Shown here one piece after another: positions 44,628-55,726 of a stretch of 64,000 bases of DNA (position 1 is its first letter; each line of letters starts with the position of its first letter). A model generated the notes under the pieces. It was given only the letters and a program-made list of their open reading frames with translations, searched no databases and had not been told where the DNA came from. The position numbers and the translations under genes were made by a program. The DNA is from Cladochytrium replicatum (Eukaryota > Chytridiomycota > Chytridiomycetes > Cladochytriales > Cladochytriaceae). Location: positions 33,629-97,628 of the forward strand of contig JAHLKD010000136.1 in NCBI GenBank assembly GCA_025526935.1, read 5' to 3'.

Positions 44628-47053
44628 TTAAAAGAGTGGGTTATCGTCAGTTGCTTCCAACTCTAATACCACATCAAAATCCTCGCCAAAATTGTGCACC
44701 TTTACAAAATCCTCACTAACATCACTTTTTGAATCTAGGGAATCATTTTTGAACGGTTCTTCAGCACTCAATTGATGCAACCAGTCATGACGGCACATCA
44801 ACGCATTTATTGTTCTTGGAGCAAGGCGGTTGCGAGTTGCAGGTACCAAATCAACCCCGGCTGAAAACTTTCGTTCGACTGGAGCGCTTGTTGCTGGTAT
44901 TCCTAAATAGTCCATTGCCATCTGGCTTAGGGCTGGAAAGTTCACACTTCCAACGGTCTTCCACCAGTCCATAATATTGATTGGCTTCCCATCAGAATCA
45001 ATACCGCGGAGTACCTGATCGCCAAGATAGCGATCCAGCTCATCTTTTTCCTCAGGAATCTCTTCTTGCCAGATGAAAACGGATCTAATGGCTCTCAAGC
45101 GTTCAGCGTCCGTTTTTTTCTGTCTATCACCGGAAGCTCCGCTCGAATCGTGTCGACGTTCTGGCGTGTTTCCAAAAACATCGGCACCACTGTTCTTGAT
45201 TTTCCGTGACTTATACGATTCCTCCCAGACTTTCCGCACTAGGGTGACCTGATCCCTTCCTACATCTTTCTCCCAAGCCTTTGAAAATCGATAATATTGA
45301 TCCTTAAAACGAGGATCGAGTACCGTAGCAACTGCTAAACACGGGCTCTTAGCGATTGAGTAATATATTCTCAGCTTATCTAGTGCATTTCAAAATGCTT
45401 TGGTGAAAGTTTCATCTAATTCTGCATCCTCTAGGTCCTCCAGTTGATTGATAAGATCGTTGTAAAATGGAATAACAAGCGGAAGTGTTGGATATCTAGA
45501 CCCCTCGATTGCCTTTGATATAACCTCGAAAACACTCAAACCATCCCGGATCTTCTGTAGGACCTCCCATTGCTTTGGATTTATTGACCAATCTTTCAAA
45601 GAATCTTCAATCCAGCATATTTTGTCCATTGCCTCTCGTAGCTGTAAGGCTCGTTTGACCATATAGAACGTGCTATTCCAGCGAGTTGTCACATCGATAA
45701 TTGGTAATAGAGGAACCAGTTTCACAAATCGGCACGAATCAATAAATGAGCTTCGTCGTTTTGGGGAAGACCGGATTCCTCTGACTAGCCGTCGAAGAAG
45801 GTTTATGACATTAACGCCGGAGTTATCGTCATTTGCGACTGTGTCCCCTGCGGGCGCGAATGTATCGATAAAATCCTTTGCTGCAAGATTGATAATGTGT
45901 GCCATACACCGCATGTGTTGAGTTTCTGCAGACCACGCAATATCCCTATCTTCCAAGAGCGTCTCCAGCTTAGCACTCATGGTAAAGTTGTTTGTGTTGT
46001 AATGCACAATAAGCGTTCACCCGATAGCATGCCAAATTCATCCAGACACTTGACAAGCTGACTAGCCATGGCGACGCCTTCATGCTTTCCAACCATCGGA
46101 ATCATCTGCAGCAGCAAGTCCTGCGGCTCCCATTCTTTCGTGATGAAGTGGGCAGTAATTCCAAGAAAAGAAATCTGGTTCTTCGATGTCCAACAGTCAG
46201 CTGTTATTGATACTTTTGAAGGCGAACCAACAATCAGACCTTTAATGAGCTCCTTCTGCCTATCGTAAAGATCCATCTCCTTTTGCTTCACTGCTTTTGC
46301 CGTCTTTGGTGTATAGTTTGGCTGAAAAGTCTTCAGCATGCTGACAAAGAACTCGTTCTCCACAACAGTAAAAGCCTGATTGTCTGCAGCAATCCAGTCC
46401 AAAATCGACTGCCACGCTACGTCTGGATTGAACACAAAGTTTTGCTCCTTCTCCTGCGAGCCGAAATTCAATGTCTGTTGTCCCTTGGGGACGATGTCCA
46501 ACAGTCCAAGCGACCTGGCAATACTTCCATGGTGGTTTTTCAGATGCCGGAGGAAGTTTTTTGTTGATCCCGTCTTATCGACCTTCTGGCTCCACTTGCA
46601 TTTCGCAACCAAACATGTTCTCAGACCATTATCAACCTTATAGTAATCCTTCGCTATGCCGCCTCGACTACCTCTACAGTCCGACATGCTATCAACATCT
46701 GCGTCTGATGAAAGCATTGATGGTTGAACTGATCCAGCTGCAGGCTCCTGTCGCACTGAAGAGTCAGCAAAACTAACGTCGGCAGGAAGCTCTGGTGCAT
46801 GCTGAGAAGCCGGGCCCAACTCGCTGGAGTCATTGGAAGAAGATGTGGAGCTCGGCTCTCGAGCGCTGTTGTTGCCACCGTGTCCTGATACACGTCTGCG
46901 TTTGTCCTGCATGATGTTCCCCTCGCTGGACGCCTCTGAAATTTGGGGGGCTGGCAGACTTCGCTTCCGTGTGTCAAGCGGATGACTGTCCACCAGTCTT
47001 TGGCTTGCGTCGGACGCGGCCTTACGCTTTGGTTTAACAAAGGCGGCGTCCAT
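44628..47053 (-). pseudogene. hAT-family transposase, broken by one frameshift and one stop
   Basis: About 800 codons. After a Ser-rich start comes a BED-type zinc finger (CLVAKCKWSQKVDKTG...FLRHLKNHH). The RNase-H-like core follows, with ITADCWTSKNQISFLGITAH holding the first catalytic Asp. A single-base frame break at about 46005 falls exactly where the second catalytic Asp is expected, before the conserved Asn-Asn. The frame resumes with MRCMAHIINLAAKDFID and WNSTFYMVKRAL. A TGA at 45390 (after ETFTKAF) interrupts it again. It continues through LDPRFKDQYY to the C-terminal dimerisation domain, FPALSQMAMDYLGIPATSAP followed by VERKFS. All domains are present, so a working copy probably exists elsewhere or existed until recently. 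Confidence 0.85.
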
Positions 47054-47177
47054 TTTTGCTGTGGTGTGGCTGGAACGTTACCGACTCTAATGTCCAGGTG
47101 CACAGAAAGCACAGCTCTCGAGGTCTGTCGTGGTAGAAATTGTTTGTTACAGAACTTCCGTTGTGACTTCTTGGAAA

Positions 47178-47580
47178 GTGTCCGGGTGGACAGAATCTTA
47201 TTGCTAGTAACATTGATAGAGATGTTAGTTGTACTTGATAGAGATCACTCAAGTACCGTCAATGAGTTAAGAAAGTGTCCGGGTGGACAGAATCTTATTG
47301 CTAGTAACATTGATAGAGAGGTTAGCTGTACTTGATAGAGATCACTGAAGTACCGTCAATGAGTTGAGAAAGTGTCCGGGTGGACAGAATCTTATTGCTA
47401 GTAACATTGATAGAGATGTTAGTTGTACTTGATAGAGATCACTCAAGTACCGTCAATGAGTTAAGAAAGTGTCCGGGTGGACAGAATTTTATTGCTAGTA
47501 ACATTGATAGAGAGGTTAGTTGTATTGGGTAGAGATAACTGAAGTACGCCAATGAGTTGAGAAAGTGTCCGGGTGGACAG
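47178..47580 (-). repeat. 97-bp repeat array, about 4 copies, upstream of the transposase gene
   Basis: GTGTCCGGGTGGACAG sites at about 47178, 47275, 47372, 47469 and 47565 delimit four units of 96-97 bp. They are in the orientation opposite to the 43570-44600 array. On both sides (47090-47190 and 47581-47672) lies a second unit type of about 100 bp that shares only the GTGTCC/GGACAG ends. This second type also forms the remnant at 38510-38830. Confidence 0.9.
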
Positions 47581-47882
47581 AAAATACATGCCTCGATGTC
47601 TGTTGTGATGCAAAATTGTTTGATACATACAAAACTTATATTGCGTCTTCTTGGAAAGTGTCCGCATGGACAGAAAGAACAATAGCTTCGTTTTAGATTC
47701 TCTATCACATCGGGTTTTACTCGGGTCTGACTTTTGACCCGAGAAGGGTTTTCCTACTGGACCCGATACCCGACCCGGATCCGACCCGAAAATTTTCCAT
47801 GAAAACCCGGCACTCGGGTCGGGTACATTTAGTCCACGGACCCGGACCCGACCCGAAAGACCCTAAAACCCGCCGATCCTTA

Positions 47883-47890
47883 GCTGAAAC
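47883..47890. repeat. right target-site duplication of the hAT element
   Basis: GCTGAAAC, identical to 41153-41160, directly after the right terminal inverted repeat. Confidence 0.92.
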
Positions 47891-48255
47891 TGAAGGTCAG
47901 GAAACTTAAAAAAACAGCAAAACCCCAGCAATTGAAGTGGAAAATGAAAGGCGAAGAAATCGACACAAACTTTGGTGAATAAAAGTCCGAACTGGTTTGC
48001 AAACAGCAACAGAGGGAGGATAAAATATAAACCAAATTCAAGCGTAGGTCGGATAAAAGACAGAAACAAATGACGAATCACAACCAGAGAATGAGAACCA
48101 AACATCCTTGAAAAAGAAAGCAAAGCAAAAGAAGCTGCACGCGCTTTGGCAAGTCGATGGGAAACAGTCAGTGAACCATCAAATCCAGTATCTCCAAAAA
48201 GCAACCCAAATAACGAAATAACAGGTTTGAAGTTACCATTTGCGTTCGCCGTAAG
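47883..48255 (-). mobile_element. LINE fragment B, 5' remaining part
   Basis: The minus strand reads KPVISLFGLLFGDTGFDGSL, then SHRLAKARAASFALLSFSRM, and RHLFLSFIRPTLEFGLYFIL. This is the region just after the LINE reverse transcriptase core. It is followed, without the hAT insertion, by the piece at 41160-40276. The LINE is 5'-truncated near 48255, only about 320 bp from the start codon of the SNF2 gene. Confidence 0.65.
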
Positions 48256-48574
48256 AAGATCGTTCCTGCTGTGGGCTTCATTTATGCAGCTTTAAGCAAT
48301 TTGCAGCGGGCTTAGCGTATGTCCCTTGGGTTTCTGGTAATGTTATCTATTCAATTCAACTTGCAGCCAGAGTGCTACATGGTTGCTGACAATTTGTTTC
48401 CTGGCTTTCCTTCGTTCCTTCCAGATTTGGAATCGAAACTTGAACGCGTTTTGGAGAGATATCGTCCTTCAGCTGCAGTCACATCCAAAATAGAAACCGT
48501 CACGCTCGACGATTCGTGTCTTAAGAGAGCACTGGGACCTTTCTGGCCTTAAATTGCAGAAGAGAAGTTGCCCG

Positions 48575-51500
48575 ATGAACTCCAACGGCCGCCAGAGCAA
48601 GGTGTTGTCACACCCAACCCCAACGCGTCGTGTCACTAGGGCTGCAACCACCGCTACACGAAGCCCTCTTCTTCCTGGTTTGACCGCTGCGCCTGCTGCG
48701 CAACCGCTTCAGCGTCATAGCTCGGCTCCAAATCCGACGAGAACTGTTCACTTGACCATGCTCGATGGAGAGAACAAAGACCACGAAGATAGTGAAGATA
48801 TGGACGAGGAGGGTGTCCCAAGCCGGCGTACGTCCCTTCCGCGCTCTGCAAAGAGCGTTCTGTCTTTTTACACTCCATCTCCTTCCGCTCGACGATCTCG
48901 GCTTTCAATGACGAGAACTCAGTCATCGCCGTCACTATCCAAACGCTCCGTTGGCGCTCATATCTCCATGAACAATGCTATCGTCCAGAGAAATAAGCAG
49001 ACACGCTCTGACATTAAGACAGAAACTTGGCCGAAGAAACTCACATTCTACGGTCACTTTGCTGATATTTTCGGTCCATTGGTGGATATACCGCACAACT
49101 TCTATTACAAACATCGAGAGGAGTTCAAGGCTATGGGATTCGACTTAGGCATTCGATGTGTGGCTGGCTCAGAACTCGACGGGGGACTGAAGGTTGCTAC
49201 GAAGCGACCACCTCGAATCTTACCCTTCACCAACCTTGAGAGACAGCCGCTTACTGTTGGAGTCGGCTTGGAAGAGAAAATGAAGGATTATCAGGTAAGC
49301 GCATCCAAATTATGAGGGATCCCGTTTGATGCATTCCTGTGGCCTTCAGATCACGGGGATCAGTTTCTTGATCTGGCTGTGGGACAACGGAATCGGGGGC
49401 ATATTAGGAGACGAAATGGGTCTCGGCAAAACTCTTCAAACTTTGTCTTTCTTGGCATATCTGAAAGACGAACGAAAAGTAAACGGGCCGTTCCTTATTG
49501 TCGCGCCACTTTCGGTCCTGTCCAGCTGGATTGGTGAAGCAAAAAAATGGACACCGACTTTGAGGGTAGTTAAGTTCCATGGCGATGCAGCATTCAGAGC
49601 AACATTGAAACGGCACATTTTGAGCGAGGATGAAGATGAAGCAGATCTTTATGTGACCAGTTACGAGATGTTGGTATCCGAGGAAGCGTACTTCAAACGT
49701 CGTTTTGCGTTTTCGGTCGTCTGTATTGATGAAGGGCACCGTATAAAGAATAATTCGGCTCTGGTCAGCCAGGCACTCAAAGCTATCACGGGAAGGTTGT
49801 AAAGCTGATTTTCTTAACCCGAAGCTGTCGTTTCTGATTGCCGCTTCCAGGTTCCGTCTAATTCTTACTGGAACCCCACTTCAGAACGATCTGCGCGAGT
49901 TGTGGAGCTTGTTTCACTGGCTCTACCCCGAGATGTTTGACGAGAGAACTTCGCTCAAGTTTGACCAGTATGCTCTTAAATTCGCAATACTGGATTCATC
50001 TCATTGCGGCTTATATAGAGCTTTCAAATTGAACAAGGGCAAAGTTGACAGTGCATTTATGGATGCAACACGTCATCTTCTCGAACGTATCATGCTTCGC
50101 AGAACAAAGTCCGTTGTGGAATTGTCCATGTAAGTTTCACAATATTTAAGTGATATCTCCGCAATGCAGACTCTTATTGTGAACAAAGTCCACCAAAGGA
50201 AGAATATGTGATCTACGTTCCTATCAGTCCATGCCAAGCATTTTGGTATGAGCGATTGATGATGCGACTAGATAAACATACTCTGGACGAAATTTTCTCC
50301 TCTTCGCACTCCACCGCCGCACCAACCCCTTCAAAGTCTAATGTGGAATCTTCTCCGTCTTTGAACAGACTTGCTTGTTCTGAGCATGATATAGACGAAG
50401 GGGACACGATGGAGGAAGGTGGGATGAACGAGGACCCAGAAATGCACGAGGGGGAAGTAATGGCTCTGGATCTCGTCAAGCGAATGAAAGAAATGGAGCA
50501 GGACACTTTTTCCGAAGGTAGACCAGAACAGTGGAAGGTGAGCAACTTTGACGCGATTTACCATTTCAGGTCTCACCATTTCTTCCTAGAAACTGATGAT
50601 GACGTGGATCCAATTACGAAAATGCTGCGACCATCCTTACTTATTTCCAAACTCGGAACCCGAGCCGGTAGGCCAACGACCATTTGACAGAGCGTGTGCT
50701 AAATTGTTATCGATACGCTCAGCTTGAAACCAGCGAACACGTCGTGTATTCGAGCTCAAAGTTGTGTTTCTTGGATAAATTCTTGCCCAAACTTAAAGCT
50801 GAGGGTCGCAGAGTGTTGATATTCTCCACATTCACAAGGTGAGTAGCACCAAGCGTTAACACTACTTTATGGACTAATTTACGTTAGCATGTTGAATATT
50901 TTGGAGGATTATCTACTTTGGAAGGGCTATAAGTATGGGCGGCTAGATGGTTCTACCAATCCCGCAAGGCGTGCTCTTTTGATCAGGCTTTTCAATCAGC
51001 CAGAGAGCGACATTTTCGTTTTCATGATTTCCACGCGTGCTGGTGGGATGGGTATCAATATGACTGCAGCAGTAAGCATCTTCGCGCGATGTAAGTAGAA
51101 AAGTGTTTTAACTTTGTTACTAGGATACGATTATACTTTTCGACAGCGACTTGAATCCGCAAGTGGACATACAGGCTATGGCTCGAGCGCATCGTATCGG
51201 GCAGAAGAAAATTGTGCGTATTTACCGCCTGATTGTTAAAGACACGATTGAAGAGGTAATAACAATATTGAGAACAAGTTGCAAAGAAACTCAAGTTTGG
51301 TTTAAAGAGTCAGCATCGGCGATCACAGTATAAACTTTTCCTTGATTCTAAGGTGGTTGGAGCACACCATACGAAGTTTGATCTTGAGGATGGGGGGGTG
51401 GGTACCCCAACATCGAGCAAGTCATCTGAAGAAGAGGAAGCAGCAGCTCTTTCTCGTTCGGAGCTCATGAAGATGCTGCGATTCGGAGCAAAAGCCATTC

Positions 51501-53091
51501 TACGAATGGGGAACAGCTTTGAGGAGTTTTTGAAAGCAGATATAGAGTCAATCCTAGAAGCGGCAAGCAAGGCCGCCAAAACATTGGAGGGTGCTGCAGC
51601 ACAAGAGAACTCGGTAGATGATGACAATGATGGGTCAGGAAAATCGGGAAGCGAGACCGCTGTCGAGTCGATGGAAGAAGGCGAGAGTGGCAATCGAAGG
51701 CAGAGCAACATAACTCGAACGACAGGGACTGTGGTACTAGATTCAAAGCACAACATCATTCTCGAGCAAACAGAACTTAATCTGGACGATTTTGGGGCTG
51801 CTGAAGAGGATGTTGACGCGCAAACTCGGTTGATGCAGAAAAAGGTGTCTTCGAAACCAGAGAGATACTCAGAGATCGCAAGGGCGTGGGCCGAACTCAC
51901 ACGACAAAATCGATCGAGGACGCAACGAGTTGTGGATGTGGACGGACACCCTGTTCTCAGAGAAACTATCGCTGGACCGAACGGTGGGCGATGGGAAGCT
52001 GTCCCAACATATGTTTCATCATTGACTGCGGAGAAGCTTGCGTCTACCAAGAAGCGCAAGCGAACCGATTACACTAATCAAGAGGTAAGTTTCAGAAGAT
52101 GGATCTTGGTATCCGAGTTCTTATCGGTTTTAAAGCATTGTCAGGCTTGTCACCAGGGTGGTACGTTGGTGATGTGCGATTTGTGCCCGCGCGCAATGTG
52201 CACGACTCACTGCGGCTATACTGCTGCAGATCTGAAAAAGGTTATTCGATATATATGCCCACAGCATAATTGTTCGAACTGCACTAGCACCACCAAGTCA
52301 TCCGGCGGAATGCTTTATCGGTAAGCCTTGGTCGCAAATTTAACGCGATGGTGACATTAACGCCTCTTTTCAACGTCGACAGCTGTGTCACCTGTGAACT
52401 TGCATTCTGTGAGATTTGTGTCGAGAAGCTTGAGAGCCAAGCTGCACGAGACCGTGCCCTAGCAGTGGCCCAAGCTCAGCTGCGATCAGAACATGGGTCA
52501 ACAACAAATGGAACGGATGAGCATGCGAACATTCCGGAGGATGCTAAGTCATCTGCGAATCTCCCGCGGGGAGTCACTACGAGTGAGAGCGATGACCCAA
52601 CAGGTCATATCGTGGAGGAGCCTGAATACTCGTGGTCGGCACAATCTATTACCAGAGGCCGGAAAGGGCCACGAGGGCGACACAGCAAACCCGGCACAGA
52701 GGATGTTGCGATCGTCCACGTTGTGGAGCTTCCTCCAGAGAAGCGAGCGGTTGAGATGGAAGCAATTGGGTTCACGATCCCAGAATATGAGCGTCTCGGG
52801 TTCGGCGAACAGGTCCAGGCGTTCTATGTTAAATGCATCGACTGTTTGAATGAACGGCGCAAATGGTCAAGAGAGATGCAGGAAGACAGCGATGAAGATG
52901 ACGAGGAGAATGAAGGGGAAGATGATGGGGCGGACGATGATCGTGAAAAATCCAATGAGACGAAGCGGCCTCGAAGGACCAGCGCCGTGAAAGCGAAAGG
53001 CTTGATTAAGCAAGGATTGACCCGAAAGAAACCGCAGGAACCGAGGCAGCAGAAGAAAGTGACACGAACTCCTAAACGCAGGAGGCGATAA
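48575..53091 (+). CDS. SNF2-family chromatin-remodelling ATPase with C-terminal PHD-type zinc finger
   Basis: Eleven exons: 48575-49294, 49350-49798, 49851-49967, 50019-50129, 50189-50537, 50590-50838, 50888-51071, 51124-51255, about 51329-52084, 52136-52320 and 52383-53091, for about 1319 residues. A Ser/Arg-rich N-terminus precedes the SNF2 helicase. Motif I is [12 protein letters not shown], motif II is [11 protein letters not shown], and [20 protein letters not shown] and [11 protein letters not shown] follow. The C-terminal RecA lobe has [19 protein letters not shown], then [12 protein letters not shown] and [10 protein letters not shown]. This resembles ISWI/SMARCA5-like remodellers. 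Zinc-finger Cys pairs follow ([20 protein letters not shown] and [12 protein letters not shown]), then a basic/acidic tail. An extra base near 50671 breaks the frame after PNSEPEPV and may be an assembly error. The 51256-51328 intron is uncertain, as it leaves a short gap in a conserved stretch. Confidence 0.8.
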
Positions 53092-53322
53092 GCAACGAGG
53101 TGTTGGCACCAGTGCCAATGCGCACAAGACTATGCCTATTTATTCTTTCATTTTGAACATTTTTAAAGTTGCTATTGCGGTGTTTCAAAGCAAACACACC
53201 TTGCCAGCTGCGGATTATTTCCAAGCATAAAAATATGGATGTAATGTAATGAGAATCCCGTTGCGAGAAAAGCCATGAAGAAACTTAAGATGAAATTGAA
53301 AAGTTGGCCATTTGTCGGGCCA

Positions 53323-54693
53323 TCAGAGAGTCTGAACATTGGTTCCCATTTTTACAGTCTTGACGACCTTGGCAAGGACTCCGCCGCCTGCCTCCGTCAC
53401 TTTCTTCAGATCTTCACCCTTGCGTCGTCGTCCACCACCAGCCGACATGATCCGTCCCAAAACCATGAGAGAGACCAGGGCTGCGACAGCACCAGCCATC
53501 CATGTTCCCATTTCCCCACGAAGATATGCCCACACAAGCGACAGCTTCTTTTCAGGGTCAGCTGGTCCGCTGAGCGAGCGTATGAGCGAGGCGAGTGTGA
53601 TGGTGTTTCGACGAGGAGAGGACGCAACGCCGTTAACGCGGATGGAGGCGGGTACAATTGGGCGTTGAGTTGCTGAAGAGGTCGGAACTTGCGAAGCTGT
53701 CCTGGGCGAAGGAGCTGAACCAGGTGTTGGTAAATGTGCTTTTTCTTCTGCTGGGAGAGCATTTGCGGAAGTTGTGAGTTCCGTGGTCTCTCGTCGATCA
53801 ACCACAACGCTATCCTTCACTGTTTCGATTGGCTTCTCTGATTCTTTCTTCTTCTCTTTTCGATTTTCTTCAGTGTTCATAATAAGAGAATCAAGCTTTT
53901 CCAAGTAAAACTGAACGAAACGTTGAGTGATCATCGAAATATTCAGTTGGAAATACCTTCAATCGATCAGTACGCAAGTATCCATTGGTTTCGAGAAACT
54001 CCCGGGCCGATCTCCAGTCGTTTAATCGGGGGAGAATGTGCAAGACGTAGACTTCGACCAGGCGTTCGTATTCTCCATATTCTCCTGCTTCAGCATCGAC
54101 ACGAAGAGCTCGCTCTTCGACACGTGCAAAATAGGCCTCGCTTCGAGTGGCAAGATGCATTTCAACAGCATCTTTTGCCTCACGCGCCCTTCCGAAACGA
54201 GTGAGAACAAGTGATCTGTGAGGAGGGAGTTAGAGACTTGAGATAATTGAAGAGCAAAAGCAAAATACCCCGCGAGCAGAATGTCGACGGGAATAGCGTC
54301 GATTCCGCCAAACATTTCGACGACATCGTCCCACACTTGCACGGTTGCACCGGCTTCCTGAACATCGGCAGCATCACCACTTTCATAGACAATCCGGAGC
54401 CAGATGAGTGCAACAACCCTTGCACTGGCGGCAAGTACAGCCGAAGCTGCGGCATCGGTTTCTAGGGCCTTAGAATATTGGGAGATGACGTTCCCCCACT
54501 CTTCCTGGTTACCGGACATTCGGTGGTTCAAGTACATGTAGAGAGAGAGCGGGGGATGTTCGAGGGTGCGCGAGCATAGAGCAGCAGCCTCAGCATGTCT
54601 GCGAGTAACGAATAGCTTGCAGATCCTGTTGACAGACGAGCGGGCCTGTCTCGCGATTGCCGCGGTTGAACCTGTCGCCGTACTGACGGTCAT
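53323..54693 (-). CDS. PEX26/PEX15-like tail-anchored peroxisome assembly protein
   Basis: Three exons (54693-54269, 54215-53957, 53910-53323) encode 423 residues. The N-terminal two-thirds is helical and TPR-like (RICKLFVTRRHAEAAALCSR, then IPVDILLAGSLVLTRFGRAR, and VYVLHILPRLNDWRSAREFL). A charged, Ser/Thr/Pro-rich linker follows. One hydrophobic segment (MAGAVAALVSLMVLG, about residues 364-383) and a basic tail with RRRKGEDLKK come last. Helical cytosolic domain plus single C-terminal membrane anchor with basic flanks fits PEX26/Pex15, which docks the PEX1-PEX6 export ATPase on peroxisomes. GET-pathway or other tail-anchored TPR proteins are alternatives. The identification is moderate. 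Confidence 0.6.
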
Positions 54694-54922
54694 CAAAACT
54701 CTTGAAGTTGAGAGTTGAAATTTCCGTGATTGAACACAACGACGTGACGTCAGTGGCAGTTGGGAAGTTGGACTTTTTGGAGAAGTATATCAGGAAAGTA
54801 CGGAACAATTTAAAGTAATGTGTAAATAAGAACTGCTTATTGGGGAGAATGGCATTCCCAGAAAAATGAATGGTAGTAGGTGATCCAGCTTCGGATTCTT
54901 GGTGATCGGTCGGGCATTTTTA

Positions 54923-55501
54923 TTAGCTGTTGGTGCTGAACTTGTATCTGATCAAAAGAAAGTGACAAGCAAATGCGTATGAGTGAAACTGATAAACAAT
55001 TAAAGCAGCACAGTACGCACCCGCATTGAATACATGTGTAAAAGATGGTCTGACCTTCATCGGCAGAACGAAGTTGTGCGGTATGAAAGACCATTTCCGG
55101 AGCACCGCACTTGGGACATTTCTCGGTAATCTAAAGAGAGGGGGAAGCATTTCAATTATTCTGTTGAATGTGATAGTCATGGACAACTCACGGTGGCTCC
55201 TTGATCACGCCCGTCGAGGTTAGTGAGTGCGCTCAGATCAGAAGCTTTAGGTGGAGCTGGGAATATACCGGGACGACTCCTTGTAACGACTTCGATGTTC
55301 TCGAAGGCTGTATTTCTCGAATGAGAGTGCAGACAAAGCAACAAAGTCACAATGCAACATACCGTCTGCATTAGATGGTGTTCCACAAGCAAAGCACACG
55401 ACATAAGTGCTCAATGCGGATGGTGGGTCCAGCAGCGACGAGCATACTCTGCAGAACACGAGCGAGTGCGGTTTCTTTCCTCGCGTTGAGTCGGACGACA
55501 T
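54923..55501 (-). CDS. RPA12: RNA polymerase I subunit A12
   Basis: Four exons (55501-55363, 55307-55192, 55130-55021, 54947-54923; the last only 25 nt) encode 129 residues, close to the 125 of the yeast protein. The N-terminal zinc ribbon is [11 protein letters not shown]...CFACG. The C-terminal TFIIS-like ribbon contains [20 protein letters not shown], then [19 protein letters not shown], with the conserved Arg-Ser-Ala-Asp-Glu that promotes transcript cleavage. The protein acts in nucleolar rRNA synthesis and termination. It is divergently arranged with EFG1, another ribosome-synthesis gene, with 225 bp between start codons. Confidence 0.95.
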
Positions 55502-55726
55502 TTTGTGAATTTGTGACAGGAGCTGCGGAGGAGAATAAATAATCGTATTAAAAATTGTGAGTGTACTATTGGAAACAAGAGGTGAAGTAGAGAAATACTA
55601 CAGAATCTGGAATCTACGCCAATCTAAAAAAATAGATATAAAAATTTGAAAATACACCACTTTGATATAAATATTTGAAAATACACACCAATTTAATCTC
55701 GAATAAAAGTGGCGCACCTGTCAAAA
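55502..55726. promoter_or_regulatory. shared promoter of RPA12 and EFG1
   Basis: The 225 bp between the two start codons is AT-rich. It contains a duplicated block: ATAGATATAAAAATTTGAAA at about 55632, and GATATAAATATTTGAAAATA near 55663. The AAAATTTGAAAA core resembles the RRPE element (AAAATTTT) known from ribosome-biogenesis genes of other fungi. Two copies in a bidirectional promoter fit coordinated control, but binding is inferred only. Confidence 0.45.

Larger units (their letters stand above)
41161..47882 (-). mobile_element. 6722-bp two-gene hAT transposon with internal 97-bp repeat arrays
   Basis: The ends form terminal inverted repeats: TAAGGTTCGGCGGG at the left and the complement of TAAGGATCGGCGGG at the right. 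Each is followed by about 150-180 bp rich in CGGGTC/GACCCG motifs. Exact 8-bp duplications (GCTGAAAC) flank it. It splits LINE fragment B. Inside, on the minus strand, are a hAT transposase (44628-47053, broken) and a second coiled-coil gene (41461-43148, one frame break). Arrays of a 97-bp unit lie before both genes in one orientation and after the transposase gene in the other. hAT elements normally carry one gene and short subterminal motifs, so this architecture is unusual. The exact duplication and long open frames suggest a fairly recent insertion. Confidence 0.9.

Noticed and set aside
52493-52849. 118-codon frame inside the SNF2 gene's last exon
   Set aside because: Shifted-frame shadow rich in Arg/Met. 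The main frame continues the acidic/basic tail.
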